A stretch of DNA of 64,000 nucleotides from Ditylenchus dipsaci (Eukaryota > Nematoda > Chromadorea > Rhabditida > Anguinidae). Each line of letters opens with the position of its first letter. Position 1 is the stretch's first letter. Positions 42,795 through 53,215 of this stretch are shown here, in pieces. Below the pieces are notes generated by a model, which saw only the letters and a program-made list of their open reading frames with translations, did not search any database and was not told where the DNA came from. The DNA is taken from NCBI GenBank assembly GCA_004194705.1, contig SADC01000335.1, positions 124,001 to 188,000 on the forward strand. Direction: 5' to 3'. A program made the translations under genes and the position numbers.

Positions 42795-43170
42795 CAGGGG
42801 CCTAGCAGACTATTTGAAAAATGAAAAATTTTCATGAAAAATTGAAAAAATGAAAATGAAAAATTGAAAATGAATATTCTGAAGCTGAATATTGAAAAAT
42901 TGAAAATGAAAAGTGAAAATGAAAAGTGAAAAATTTCCACTTTTCAAGCAGACTAAGCATTTTTCAATTTTTCATTTTCACTGAAAATTTTCATTTTGCG
43001 CATTGTATTTTTGGGGGCTGTACGGGGGCTGTTTGGGGGAAGGGCTGTACCGAAAAAGGTAAAGAAATATTTGGTAAAGGCACATTTGGTAAAAAAAACT
43101 TTTTGGTAAAGGAACATTTGGTAAAAAATTTTTTGGTAAAGGCATATTTGGTATATTTTTTTTTAGTAAG
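42795..43170. repeat. 'gaaaaatgaaaat' and 'tttggtaaaggcaca' word repeats
   Basis: 42795 starts CAGGGGCCTAGCAGAC (hAT-like tip), followed by a long run of 'gaaaatgaaaaattgaaaat' words with an inverted partner at 42960-43000. 43060-43155 carries five copies of a ~24-bp '(c/a)atttggtaaa(g/a)' unit. The boundaries are unclear. Confidence 0.5.
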
Positions 43171-43320
43171 GCACTTTGTAGTTGTTTTTGTGTCAAAGAC
43201 CTTCTTATTCCTACTTTTTCTTCTCTTTCCTTTTCTTTCTCCGAGTCTCCGGGTTCCCGTTACTTTTGATTAGTAACCCCTATTTTTTATTGCATTTTGT
43301 AAGAAAGTGGTGGGTAAAAA

Positions 43321-43877
43321 GGGCAGGAGTAAGATGCGGCAAATCACATTGCGGCAAAATCAGATTGCGGCAAATCAGATTGCGACAATTCAAATTGCGA
43401 CAATTTAAATTGCGGCAAGATGAAACTGCGGCATAAGTGGGAGGGTCACATTGGGCTGCTATTTGGGTTGATCGTTATTTTATACGTTAGGTATTTTCGT
43501 TCACTTTGTGAGTAAATATTTGTATATCATTTTTTGTTGAATTTAGTAGATTTAGTAGAGCAATTATGGTGCTGGTCAAGATTCGACACTTTTGCTGTCA
43601 AACAGCGCATTATGTTGTTTGATTGTTTGCCGATTTTTGTACAGCTAGTCAATTTTTTGGTTTCTAGCAAAATCTCATCTCACAAACAAGCCTGTTTAGA
43701 CGGCAGCTTATTGAGAACACATAGTGGTGGCAGATTAAGCATTACTTGAAAGTTTCAAATTTGATTACCGCAATTTCAACTGTCGCAATATGATTTGCCG
43801 CAATTTGATTTGCCGCAATCTGATTTTGCCGCAATTTGATTTGTCGCAATGTGATTTGCCGCATCTTACTCCTGCCC
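43321..43877. mobile_element. 557-bp MITE with exact 8-bp TSD (hAT-type)
   Basis: Exact direct repeats GGTAAAAA (43313-43320 and 43878-43885). TIRs start GGGCAGGAGTAAGATGCGGC and run about 110 bp, consisting of six or seven copies of a ~15-bp 'tgcggcaaatcagat' word, mirrored at the right (tttgccgcaatctgat...). The interior is AT-rich with no transposase. An 8-bp TSD suggests hAT, although the tip is not a classic CAGGG. Confidence 0.88.
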
Positions 43878-44109
43878 GGTAAAAACCTTGTACCGGAAGC
43901 CTACAACCACAGCTTCATTTACAGTTTATGTTTGTTCGCACTGGATGAACTCGAGTCCGACACTCAGATGCCTTCAACCCAAAAATGATGGATTTTCGGA
44001 TAAAACGAAGGCCTGAGCGAGGCCATGGTTTGTTTCCAGGCTACAAAAGAATTTCCAGGCTACAAAATGAGATAATTTTTCAAAATTAGAGTGAAAAAGG
44101 ACAGTTCTT

Positions 44110-44871
44110 CGTCTACTAGTTTTGTTAACTATTTGTGCTCATATTTGCTAGCATTTTGAAGTGCTTGTTCAGCTAAGGCTTCTTTCAGTAGTAAAAATGC
44201 AGATAAAGTAATCCATGTTGACTTATCCTCATTAGATCAAGTAATAGACCTTAACAAATAAGGTCTAGTATCATACCTTATTTTATAAGGTATTATAATA
44301 CACCTTCAATGATATATCATTGAAGGTGTTCATAGTCAATTTATTCATACCTTTTTTGTTTTTGAATAAAAAAGGCTGAAAACAATTTTTGACTATATTT
44401 TATGCCCCTTAACATATTCACGTTAGAAAAATTTGAACTTTGTTAAAATAGAGCTTCGGATAATTGCTGTATATCATCATAGCAGTAGCAGAATTTTAAA
44501 AAATCTTGAGTATTTTACTATCGCTGTGGTGATATGAAGTAATTGTTCGAAGCTCTATTTCAGCAAAGTAGGATTTTTGTTAATGTGGATATGTTAAGGG
44601 GCATGAAATATAGTCAAAAAACTGTTTTCAGCCTTTTTCACTAAAAAACAAAAAAGTTATGAATAAATACATATTATTATACCTTATGAAATAAGGTATC
44701 ATTCTAGACCTTATTTGTTTAGGTCTAATATTTGATCTAATTAGTCTGATTGAGCATGGACCAGTATATCTGCATTTTCACTGGTGAAAGAAGCTTTTCT
44801 GAATAGGCACTTTAATATGCTAGCAAATATGAGCAAAATTAGTTAATAAAACTGGTAGACGGAAAGTGGAC
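44110..44871. mobile_element. large foldback element F, complete
   Basis: About 760 bp forming one near-continuous hairpin. The left arm (cgtctactagttttgttaac ... aataaggtctag ... ataccttatttt ... tatgccccttaacat ... gagcttcgg) is mirrored to 44871. The loop is near 44500. Subpalindromes such as ataccttattttataaggta lie within each arm. It is noncoding. Other copies are at 44929-45195 (half), 52490-53215, 56513-56950 and 58735-59125. Confidence 0.85.
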
Positions 44872-44928
44872 TCTTTCACAACAATTTTGTTCATAATTAT
44901 CAAAATTGGTGTTAAAGAGGCCGATTTC

Positions 44929-45195
44929 CGTCTACTACTTTACTAACTAATTTTGCTTATATTTTTAGCATTTTAAAGTGCCTATTCAGATAAGCATCTT
45001 TTACCAGTGAAAATGCAGATATACTGGTCCATGCTGACCTAGACTAATTAGATCAAATATCGAACCCGAACAAATAAGGTCTAGAATGATACCTTATTTC
45101 ATAAGGTATCATAATTTGTATTTATTCATAACTTTTTGTTTTTTAGTGAAAAAAGCTGAAAACAATTTTTTGACTATATTTGATGCCCCTTAATA
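44929..45195. mobile_element. foldback element F, left half only
   Basis: Starts 'tccgtctactactttactaac' and follows the left arm of 44110-44871 up to 'tgatgccccttaa', then stops. It lies 85 bp upstream of the SL RNA gene. Confidence 0.8.
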
Positions 45196-45280
45196 AATAG
45201 TGTGCTAGGAAGACAAGGCGAACCCTATCACTTTATGCACTTAGCTATTTTTCATTGGTTTCTTCTAATCCTGATTTTTC

Positions 45281-45380
45281 GGTTTAATTACCCAAATTTG
45301 AGGTACTTGAATGTTTCTGCCCGAATAAGCGGTAGAATTGCAAATTTTGGAAAGCATTGCCCTTAGTGGCAGTGCATAAA
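45281..45380 (+). ncRNA. spliced-leader (SL1-like) RNA gene
   Basis: The donor RNA for trans-splicing, which caps nematode mRNAs with a 22-nt leader. 45281-45302 starts GGTTTAATTACCCAAA and ends TTTGAG: it equals the canonical SL1 exon except for G to A at position 16. The donor GT follows at 45303. Downstream parts fit an SL snRNP RNA: a stem-loop (TTCTGCC / GGTAGAA, about 45314-45336), an Sm site AAATTTTGGA (45342-45351), and an 8-bp terminal hairpin GCATTGCC-cttagt-GGCAGTGC (45354-45375). Total length is about 100 nt, as usual. No 5S rRNA gene is adjacent, unlike the SL1-5S arrays of Caenorhabditis. The upstream promoter element is not recognisable to me. It could be a pseudogene or minor variant, but the intact Sm site and hairpins argue for function. 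Confidence 0.9.
45303..45304 (+). promoter_or_regulatory. SL donor splice site
   Basis: GAG|GTAC directly after the 22-nt leader; it is used in trans on acceptors such as those at 38060 and 12484. Confidence 0.85.
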
Positions 45381-45975
45381 TTTAAAAAAGGCCAAATATT
45401 GACAAAATCATTGGGTCATTCAAACTTAGACTATTTTGGTTATATAAAAAAGAATAATGCAATTGTTATTAAAAAATAGTTAGTTTCGCACACACCACTT
45501 TTTCTCTAATAAAGCGGCCCCACATATAATCCGTCAAAGCTAACCATTTCAGGAGTGTGATGCTGTATCAAAGAAAATACGGTAAGTATGGTTGCTCGTA
45601 TGGTATGGCCACCTGAATTTTGAGTCAATTTACGTATAGAAAAGAGTATTTTAGTTCCTCAGCTTTTTATAAGACCTTAAACCCAGCCTGATGTAGAATA
45701 GGAAAAACTATAAATAATCAAAAGCTTATAGCCTACTCGAATCAATATAGATTCCTAAAGGTTTCTATTCGAGCCGAACCTCTTCGGAGTGTTCGATCAA
45801 ATTTTGGATTGCTGGGCCTCTGGCTCGGCGTTATATGGTGGGATTGTGTTGTTGTATGATAGGATGAAGCTTTAGTGCTTTGTTTTCTTGTGATCTTTGA
45901 AGTATTGATCTGCCATAAGCAGGTCGAAGTCTAGCTCGCGCTTTTTCTATTTAATAATTTTCTGTTTCAAAAATA

Positions 45976-46112
45976 CCGTATTTTCTCTAATAATAACCCC
46001 CCCCCTTTATTTTTACTAGGATTTCAGAGTTAAAGCCATTTTTGATAGACAATTTCGAAATTTTGAGGGTTGAAAAATAATGACCCCGGGGTCATTATTA
46101 AAGAAAATACGG
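45976..46112. mobile_element. CCGTA-family MITE, 137 bp
   Basis: TA on both sides (45974-45975; 46113-46114), with tips CCGTATTTTCTCTAATAATA and their complement (attattaaagaaaatacgg). The inner arms read aacccccccc / ccccggggtca. It has the same tip rule as 36202 and 51026. The tip CCGTATTTTCTCTAATA also starts an element at 60274, whose right end is not found. Confidence 0.85.
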
Positions 46113-46769
46113 TATTTGAAACTTTTGTGTTGCACCATGACCATTGTCCACCTTTTTTTGGTACAAACGCTAGTGTTTGGAACTATATGCCTCTCCTGTT
46201 GTTCTGACTTAGCCACCAGCGGCCATCCACAGACTGCAACCAAAATCGCATGGGTAAAATTCGTGTTGTTGACATTACAAGCCAAAAAGATATTGTCGGT
46301 GAGAAAAAGCGATTAGCAAAAATAGGATTTCTAAAATTTTCTTATAAATCCGGGATTTTTAAACTCTAATTTTTTTGACATACGCTGTACTTCAAACTGC
46401 GGTACTTCAAACTAATGGCTGTACTTCAAACTAATGGCTATATAGTCAAAGTATAAGACATGTCATCAGCGGCATACGCAGGAATTTCTGCCGAGGAGCG
46501 CCAGAAATTTTTTTTTAGAAATTTTCAGTATCGCAAATTTTTAGGCCATTTCACTTACACCATTCAAAAAAATCTGAGGGGAGGGGGAAGGCACCGATCA
46601 AGAAAAAAAAAAGACGGGGGAGGGGGATACACGTGCTCTCTGCCACCGACCTCCTTTCTAAGTACGCTCCTTGATTTCATTGAAAATACATGGTGGTGCA
46701 CTTTTTACGCTCTTGACTTGACTTGACTCGAAGCCCATCATGTAGAATGTTCAATCGATTGAGTTTGAA

Positions 46770-46910
46770 GATGATGACGTGACGGGACAATTCCCGTCCG
46801 CCGGACAAATTGATGGAATTTTTCTGTCCCGGAATCCCGTCGCGATCCTAGATTTATGCCTGTCCCATCCCGATGTCCCGTCCCGAAAAAATTGAATTTT
46901 TCCAAAACTA
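46770..46910. repeat. 'gtcccg' word-rich segment
   Basis: Several 'cgggacaattcccgtccg', 'tcccggaatcccgtcg' and 'tcccatcccgatgtcccgtcccg' words, an inverted-repeat-rich GC pocket like the MITE arms elsewhere. No boundaries could be defined. Confidence 0.4.
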
Positions 46911-47001
46911 CTTTCAGCTTCTAATTGCAGTCAACCCTTGATATTGCGTCCCCTCAGGATAACAGCCAGGGCCGGTCCGAATTTAGAACAGCCACAAGGC
47001 C

Positions 47002-47268
47002 TTCCCAACACTGGCAAATCTAGCGATGAAGTATCTATCAGCCCCAGCAACAAGTGTCGCGAGCGAGTCGATCCTCTCCCTTGTCCGCAAAGTGTACGAC
47101 TACATGGGGGCGAACTTGGACCCGAAGAAGGTGGATATGATCATGTTTCTGAACTACAGCTTGCCTCTGCTTTACAATAACAATTCGGAGTCCTTAAAGC
47201 AACTCCAATCAAAACTCTGTCCCACCCGTCTCAAAAAGGTCATGCCATCATCTCTAATTGAGTATTAG
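47002..47268 (+). pseudogene. hAT transposase C-terminal relic
   Basis: The frame reads AMKYLSAPATSVASESILSL then VYDYMGANLDPKKVDMIMFL then NYSLPLLYNN, matching the hAT dimerisation domain (A-T-S-x-x-S-E-R-x-F-S ... L-x-P-x-x-v-x-x-l-x-F-L-x-x-N). The usual Arg after SE is Ser and Phe is Leu. It ends in a stop at 47266-47268. Nothing of the catalytic region is visible upstream. It is an isolated relic, and a possible distant source for the hAT-like MITEs in this window. Confidence 0.75.
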
Positions 47269-48029
47269 TTCAAAATAATTTTTTCTCGAGTCTTTTATCG
47301 CACCACTCCATCCGCGTATTTATTGGAAAGCACCCCTTATGTGTTATGGTTTCATTGTTTACATGATTCTTGAAATAAAAACAAATCCAGACAAATAATT
47401 TCAATGTTATGTTGCCGAAAATATATGAGGGCGGAATATAGGGAAAAGAAGCATTTATTGTTTTCTTTAATCATCACAGAATGTGAGAATGTAATCAAAA
47501 TGCGTTTTTATGAACTTATGCCTAATGTCAACTCTTTAATAAAATTCTATCCTACGGCATAATTAGGGTGACCCGAAGGCCAACCCACACCTAAAAATTT
47601 AGCTGTCTGCCTACCCTAAAGGCCGCAGCACAGTTCAGCCCCGGCAGAAGTGCAATGCCAGAGCCTCACCATGGAGGTCCTGTCTGCTTGATCACAGAAC
47701 ACACCCAGCCAGGTAAGTTTAAGATTCATAAAAAGAAAAATATACTTACCACTGACTACACAACAATTAACTGGGTTTGACCGAAAGCTGAACGCTCAGA
47801 GAATAATTACTCTTTGGTGTATTATATGTAATTCCTTTGTCCTTTCTATAAGAAAAAGTGTGGTAAGTGGGTTTAGAACACCTGTTGCAAACTCCTTTCT
47901 GAATTATCAATTCGTCTTGAAACGAACCTTTTTTCCAGTTGTTTCTGCAATATTTTTTCCTTTATTTTATTCACCACATTTTGCCTTCCCTTTATATTCC
48001 AAATGGGTTAGCCGTGCATCCATCCCATC

Positions 48030-48145
48030 ATGTCTACCATTTGTTCATCTACTGATCCACAGCAGAACTTCCTGCTAGATCAGCGCATCACTCTGTTGCC
48101 TCAGACAGATCGACTTCGAGAACTTAGGACCATTTTGAGAGACAA
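48030..48145 (+). CDS. first exon of a UPRT-like (uracil phosphoribosyltransferase) gene
   Basis: ATG at 48030 opens 38 codons ending at a strong donor (GACAA|GTAAGTT). The peptide includes FLLDQRITLLPQTDRLRELR then TILRDK, closely resembling the N-terminal 'LLPxxDQIRELxTIIRDK' stretch of animal UPRT homologues (and less closely the UPRT-like tail of uridine kinases). A TTTTTTCCAG acceptor ending at 47938 could be the SL site. The next expected element (an R-x-D-F-x-F...DRLIRL-type exon) was not found before 64 kb, so either the intron is very long and full of repeats or the exon is an orphan. A good donor at 47704 (CAGCCAG|GTAAGTT) may belong to a 5' leader exon. Confidence 0.6.
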
Positions 48146-48199
48146 GTAAGTTAATTTAATGGCTGTAACATTTACGTCCGTTGATAACTGAATTTTTAT

Positions 48200-49830
48200 C
48201 TCATCTAGGGTCCGTGGTTAGCCTTAGTTAGCTTTGTAGCCCATTTTTAGTGCAGGAAATTTTTATGTAACTTATTCAGATTCTATATATTATCTGGTTA
48301 ATTATTGGGAGTTAACATAAGTTCCAGGAACACTTTGTGACTAAAATCTGATCTCTAAGACTCCAAGATGTCAAAGCAATTTATTAGGAACGAAAATACC
48401 GGGTCTTTCAAGTTTTTCTGACACTTTTTGTGGTTATAACTTTTTGGGGCTGATTTATAATTTCTGTGAATGCAGAACCACTTTTTTTCTTCTGAAAAAA
48501 TGACTACGCGCAATCGATCAACGATTTCCGCTCGGGCCTTACCCATCCAGGGTCCATGCACAGACCACCCAAACCACAGGTGGAAGCTTATCGAAAATCG
48601 TGTCTATACCAAAACAAAATATTGTCGGCGAGAAAAATTGATCAGCGAAAATAGAATTTCGAAAAACGTCCTAGAAAAAAACTTATGACCATTTTAAACC
48701 CATGGAATTTTTTGAAACCCTCTGTGTATACCAAAAAATTAACACGGAAAAGTGTATCGATATGCGGTCACAGAAATGCGAAATTTGATCCGCTTGATGA
48801 ATCAGCTGCAAAAAGGTTAAAACCGATCCCGAATCTTTTCGGTACCCAAATTGCCAACATCATTAAAATTTTTGCCTTATCCCACAATAGGGGGTTTTTG
48901 GCTAGGTTCCCTGTTGTTTTGTTAGGCTTAAACTTAGGTAAGGGTAGGCCAGCGTATGTAAAGATCATAGGCGTACTTAGGATTTTCTGACGGGTGAGGT
49001 GGAGGGCTATAGCCGTGCAAATCCCCCCACCGGGTACGCTTATGGTAAAGATGTACTTACAAGGGACGGACTTACAAGATGTTTTCAGAAATTATTCGAA
49101 ATTGTTTCGAAAATCGAAATTTTAGCGATCAGTGTACCATGAATGTACCATGGAAATTTCGATTTTCGAAAAAATTTCGAATAATATCTGAAAACATCAC
49201 TGTTAGACGTAAAATCAAAAAGTAACATAAGGTCATAATAATCAGATTTTGCACTTGACAAACGAATAACTGAGCATTGGGACACTGAAGTATCCAAAAT
49301 TAGCGTTTTTGTGGTTTTTTTCGACCTTCTTTGACCTAGAACTCAAAATTTTTCTTTCTGTTCGGAAAATCCCTCGCGGCTACACTAAGTTAATCCACTA
49401 TGGGCTACACGATAAAACTTAGATAGTCAATTTAGCGCCAAGAAAGAATCAGATCAAGTAGTAGACCTTCAAAATGAGGTCTAAATTATACCTTATTGTT
49501 ATATTGTTAAAAGAATTGCATGGGGCATTTTTCTCGTTTGGCATTTAGCCAAAAGTAATTTTCGTTGGCCATTTTTCTCGTTTGGCATTATGAGAAAAGG
49601 TTATTTCTCACCCGTAAATTTACCGCCGCCGCCATTTTGGGTAAGCATGATGACCGTATCTATTAGGACGCCACGTTACTGGTGAACAGATTGCGGTGCA
49701 CAGATTACGCAAAGCCGATTACGCAGTGTTTGGCCGTAAGTTGGTAGTATAGCTGGTAGTAGTCGTCCCCTATACAGACATAAAGTTGTCAAACCCACAG
49801 GTTAAAATATATAAATCGTGCTATTTTTTG
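48200..49830. other. no further exon found; repeat fragments
   Basis: Half copy of MITE A at 48897-48960. A short inverted pair lies at 49090-49190 (gaaattattcgaaattgttt / gaaaatttcgataat type). 49445-49500 carries a fragment of foldback F (tcaagtagtagaccttc). 49505-49600 has two copies of 'catttttctcgtttggcatt'. Confidence 0.5.
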
Positions 49831-49850
49831 TAAAAACGGTTCACCCTTCT

Positions 49851-50388
49851 TTCCGCAAAACTTTTATGAAAAAGGTTTCTCGTCAAGATTTTGATCTAAA
49901 TTATTTCATTTTTTGTCGGTATGTCTCAAAACGGTAAGGTGAAATAGGGGCTTCTAGAATTCCCCTGCGTTAAATTTTTCCCTGCGATAAACTCACCCTT
50001 CTAATTAACGAAGTTACAGGTTCAAATCCTAATGGTAGCAGACATCATTTTTTCTTGAATAACAGTCATAAAATAAATTATATAAGACTATTATTTCTTA
50101 GAGTAGGTGGGGAACCACTTTCCGCAAAACTTTTATGAAAAAGGTTTCTCGTCAAGATTTTGATCTAAATTATTTCATTTTTTGTCGGTATGTCTCAAAA
50201 CGGTAAGGTGAAATAGGGGCTTCTAGAATTCCCCTGCGTTAAATTTTTCCCTGCGATAAACTCACCCTTCTAATTAACGAAGTTACAGGTTCAAATCCTA
50301 ATGGTAGCAGACATCATTTTTTCTTGAATAACAGTCATAAATAAATTTTATAAGACTATTATTTCTTAGAGTAGGTGGGGAACCACTT
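49851..50388. repeat. tandem duplication of 268-269 bp
   Basis: Copies 49851-50120 and 50120-50388 are almost identical (one or two indels), from 'ttccgcaaaacttttatg' to 'gtaggtggggaaccactt'. The near identity indicates a recent duplication or an assembly artefact. Each copy contains a tRNA-like B box (ggttcaaatcctaatggtag). Confidence 0.92.
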
Positions 50389-50924
50389 AGTATCTCCCTT
50401 AAATGGGTATTCACCTGCAGAATTCAAAATTTTTTATGGTGGTACTTAGGTATCGGGTACCCAGGCAGTGACACCCAATGCTCAAATGGTTCAGGCGGTT
50501 TCAAACCGTTATGGTTTGAGATAACTGAATGTATCAATAGCTTTAAAGAAGAATGGGAACAATCTACAACTATGCCTAGGCCTATGCTTACCTATGCTCG
50601 GAGGTACCCAGCCAGAGGAGTATCCGATTCCAGAACTCCCAAATTATTAAATGAGAAATATTTAATCAATCCATGGTTTCTTGCTCAGAATCGTGCGCTG
50701 AATACGGTTTGATGATACTAAAATATAGATTTGACATACCACAACCTTAGTTTTTAGGAATCTAGGTATTAATATCTATATTGCGACCACCCAGGTAGTG
50801 GGACCCAGGTGGTGGTACTCAGGTAGTGGTACCCGGGTAAAAATTTTTTGTCTAATAAAGAAATCTTATAATTTAAAATGTCTTTGTATAATCCAACCTC
50901 CGTTCTACTTGATAATCCATGCAG

Positions 50925-51470
50925 CAACCAAACCAGCAACCAAATCAAGTGGTCAACCACTTGGTGCGAAATCTTTTTCGATGTTTTTCATGTTGCAAAA
51001 CCTGTTTTCTGGACTAACTTGGGTATCGTATATTCTCTATTAGAAGGCCCCTCTCTAATAGAAGGACTCCCTTGAGGACCTATATATCAGCCTAAAAAAA
51101 GAAATTCGCAAATCTGTTTTTCGCGTTTTCTTAGTTAGCACGAGCTTACCTGATTCCACTTTTAAAATTTTGGTTGAGCACGCAAAAATCTCAAAATCGA
51201 CCCAAATTTTTTCCGACTTTTCAAGCGTTGAAAAATAGAAGGCCCGGGCCTTCTAATAGAGAATATACGGTATGCTGAAGATGGTTTAACAATAGTAAAA
51301 TAAGGTTTTGTGTGGTATTTTTGAGCATTTGGAAATAATTGATTTCACCAAAACTCGATTTCAACACTATCAAACCATCTTCAGCATCCTCTAATTAGTC
51401 CAATAAAGAGGTTTGGAACAGGAAAAACGTAAAAAAATTCACAACAAGTGGACGACCACCTGGTTTGGTT
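50925..51470. mobile_element. foldback element C, with nested MITE
   Basis: The left arm starts 'caagtggtcaaccacttgg ... aaacctgttttctggactaa' and the right arm ends 'ggacgaccacctggtttgg'. The hairpin pair is 'gctgaagatggttt' / 'aaaccatcttcagc'. A 245-bp CCGTA MITE splits it at 51024. Related copies are at 54160-54500, 55640-55860 and 55990-56310. Confidence 0.75.
51026..51270 (-). mobile_element. CCGTA-family MITE, 245 bp
   Basis: TA flanks (51024-51025; 51271-51272), with the right tip in reverse CCGTATATTCTCTATTAGAA. It shares the core of 36202-36438 (aacgcgaaaaacagatttgc, atataggtcctcaaggg), but the words next to the tips differ (aaggccc here, aacgggc there). Confidence 0.85.
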
Positions 51471-52489
51471 AGTTGATTATCCAGTGGAACTACGGACAAA
51501 TTATAGAGAAACATTTTAAATAATGGGAGTTTTTCATAAGACAAAAGAGATTAATCTAAAAAAATTATGGAGAGAGTTAACTGCAGGTATTGGACACCCA
51601 ACTGAACTGAGAGAACACCGAAAAGATTCTGGACATCGAGGGTATGTCAAAAATAGTGAGGATGAATTTGAACCATTGAGGGTCGATCGACAGTACAACA
51701 TTTGCCCCCCCCTCCAAATAACCTAAATAATTTACATCAAAATCTTGACGAAAAACCATTTTCATAAAATTTTTGCGGAAAAGAGTTTTGCGAAAAGAAA
51801 TTTTGCGGAAAGGAGTTTTGCAGAAAAGAGTTTTGCGGAAAGAAGGGTGAACCGTATCAACCATATATTTTATGAGTAATTAAATAATCTTGCTTTCCAT
51901 CCAGCTTTTCATCTTCGTCAAAACATCATTCTGCGACTATCTTCTCAAGGAGATGCTGAGAGTCTCGGTAAGAAAGTTAGCCATCTGGAAGATGTACCAA
52001 GCACCTTGATATCATGTAGAGATTACTAGGGGCTAGGTAAACTTCAGGGTGTTTCCGGAAATTCGGCCATTCTGAAGTGGCCGTAACTTTTTTCTTATCC
52101 GTTTTTCGAAATTCTTAAGCCTAGCATGTCGCCCTGCAATTCTAGTTTTTTTTGATTGCTCGGTTTGTGTTGCAAAAGTAGGAAAGCAATGTAGCCTAGT
52201 GAAAAAGACGTTGATTCGTTGACTTAGTCCTTACACTATCTTGTCTGAAAATGGAGGAAATACACTATTGTCCGATTGTCTATTTCTCGAATAAACTAAT
52301 TTTGATAATTCCATTCGACTCAGAATGGACGATTTAGTGAGTGAAAAAACACAACAAAATATATTTGGTGAAGTGAAAAAATAGTTATGGCCACTTCAAA
52401 GTTGCCAAGAGATTAAAAGCATAAAAAGGTGGTAATAGTTGGTGTAAAAACATACTAACCATGATCATTATCAAAATTGGTGTAAAAAG

Positions 52490-53215
52490 CCAATTTTTCG
52501 TTCACCAGTTTTATGAACTATTTGTGCTTATAATTTCTAACATTTTAAAGTGCCTGTTCAGGTAAACTTCTTTTACTGGTAGACATTGCAGATAAGGTGA
52601 TCTATGTTGACCTAGCCTCATTAGATCGAGTAGTAGACCTTAACAAATAAGGTATAGAATTATACCTTATTTCATAAGTTATCATAATATACTTTCTTCG
52701 ATATATCATGAAAGATAAACATAAAAGATGTTCATACTGAATTTATTCATAACTTTTTTGTTTTTTAGTGAAAAAAGCTGAAAACAATTTTTTGACTATA
52801 TTTCATGCCCTTAACATATACACATTAACAAAAAACCTACTTTGCTGAAATAGAGCTTCGGGCAATTGCTGTATATCACCTCGGCGATAGTAAAATACTC
52901 AAGATTTTTTAAATTTTGCTACTGCTATGGTGATATATAGCAATTGTCCGAAGCTCTATTTTAGCAAAGTAGGTTTTTGTTAATGTGGATATGTTAAGGG
53001 CATGAAATATAGTCAAAAAATTGTTTTCAGCCTTTTTTATTTAAAAACGAAAAAATTATGAATATATTCAGTATGAGCATCTTTCATGATATATCAAAGA
53101 AGGTGTATTGATGATACCTTATAAAATAAGTATAATTCTAGACCTTATTTATTAAGGTCTGATATTTGATTTAATTAGGCTGGGTCAGCATGGACCACCT
53201 TGTCTGCATTTTCTT
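52490..53215. mobile_element. foldback element F, second full copy
   Basis: The same arms as 44110-44871 in the same order, with loop near 52900 (ggtgatatatagcaattgtccgaag). About 85-90% identical to the first copy. Confidence 0.85.

Larger units (their letters stand above)
49837..51854. mobile_element. composite element with CGGTTCACCC ends
   Basis: The left CGGTTCACCCTTCTTTCCGC is mirrored by gcggaaagaagggtgaaccg at 51835-51854. The homology continues about 130 bp inward (gtttctcgtcaagattttga / tcaaaatcttgacgaaaaac), and the right arm carries five 'ttttgcggaaaggag' words. The interior holds a tandem duplication (49851-50388), a foldback C copy and a nested CCGTA MITE. No obvious TSD. Confidence 0.65.

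Noticed and set aside
46460..46726. 88-codon frame with Gly-rich centre
   Set aside because: Composition comes from A/G runs (gggaggggg, aaaaaaaa); no conserved feature or splice support.
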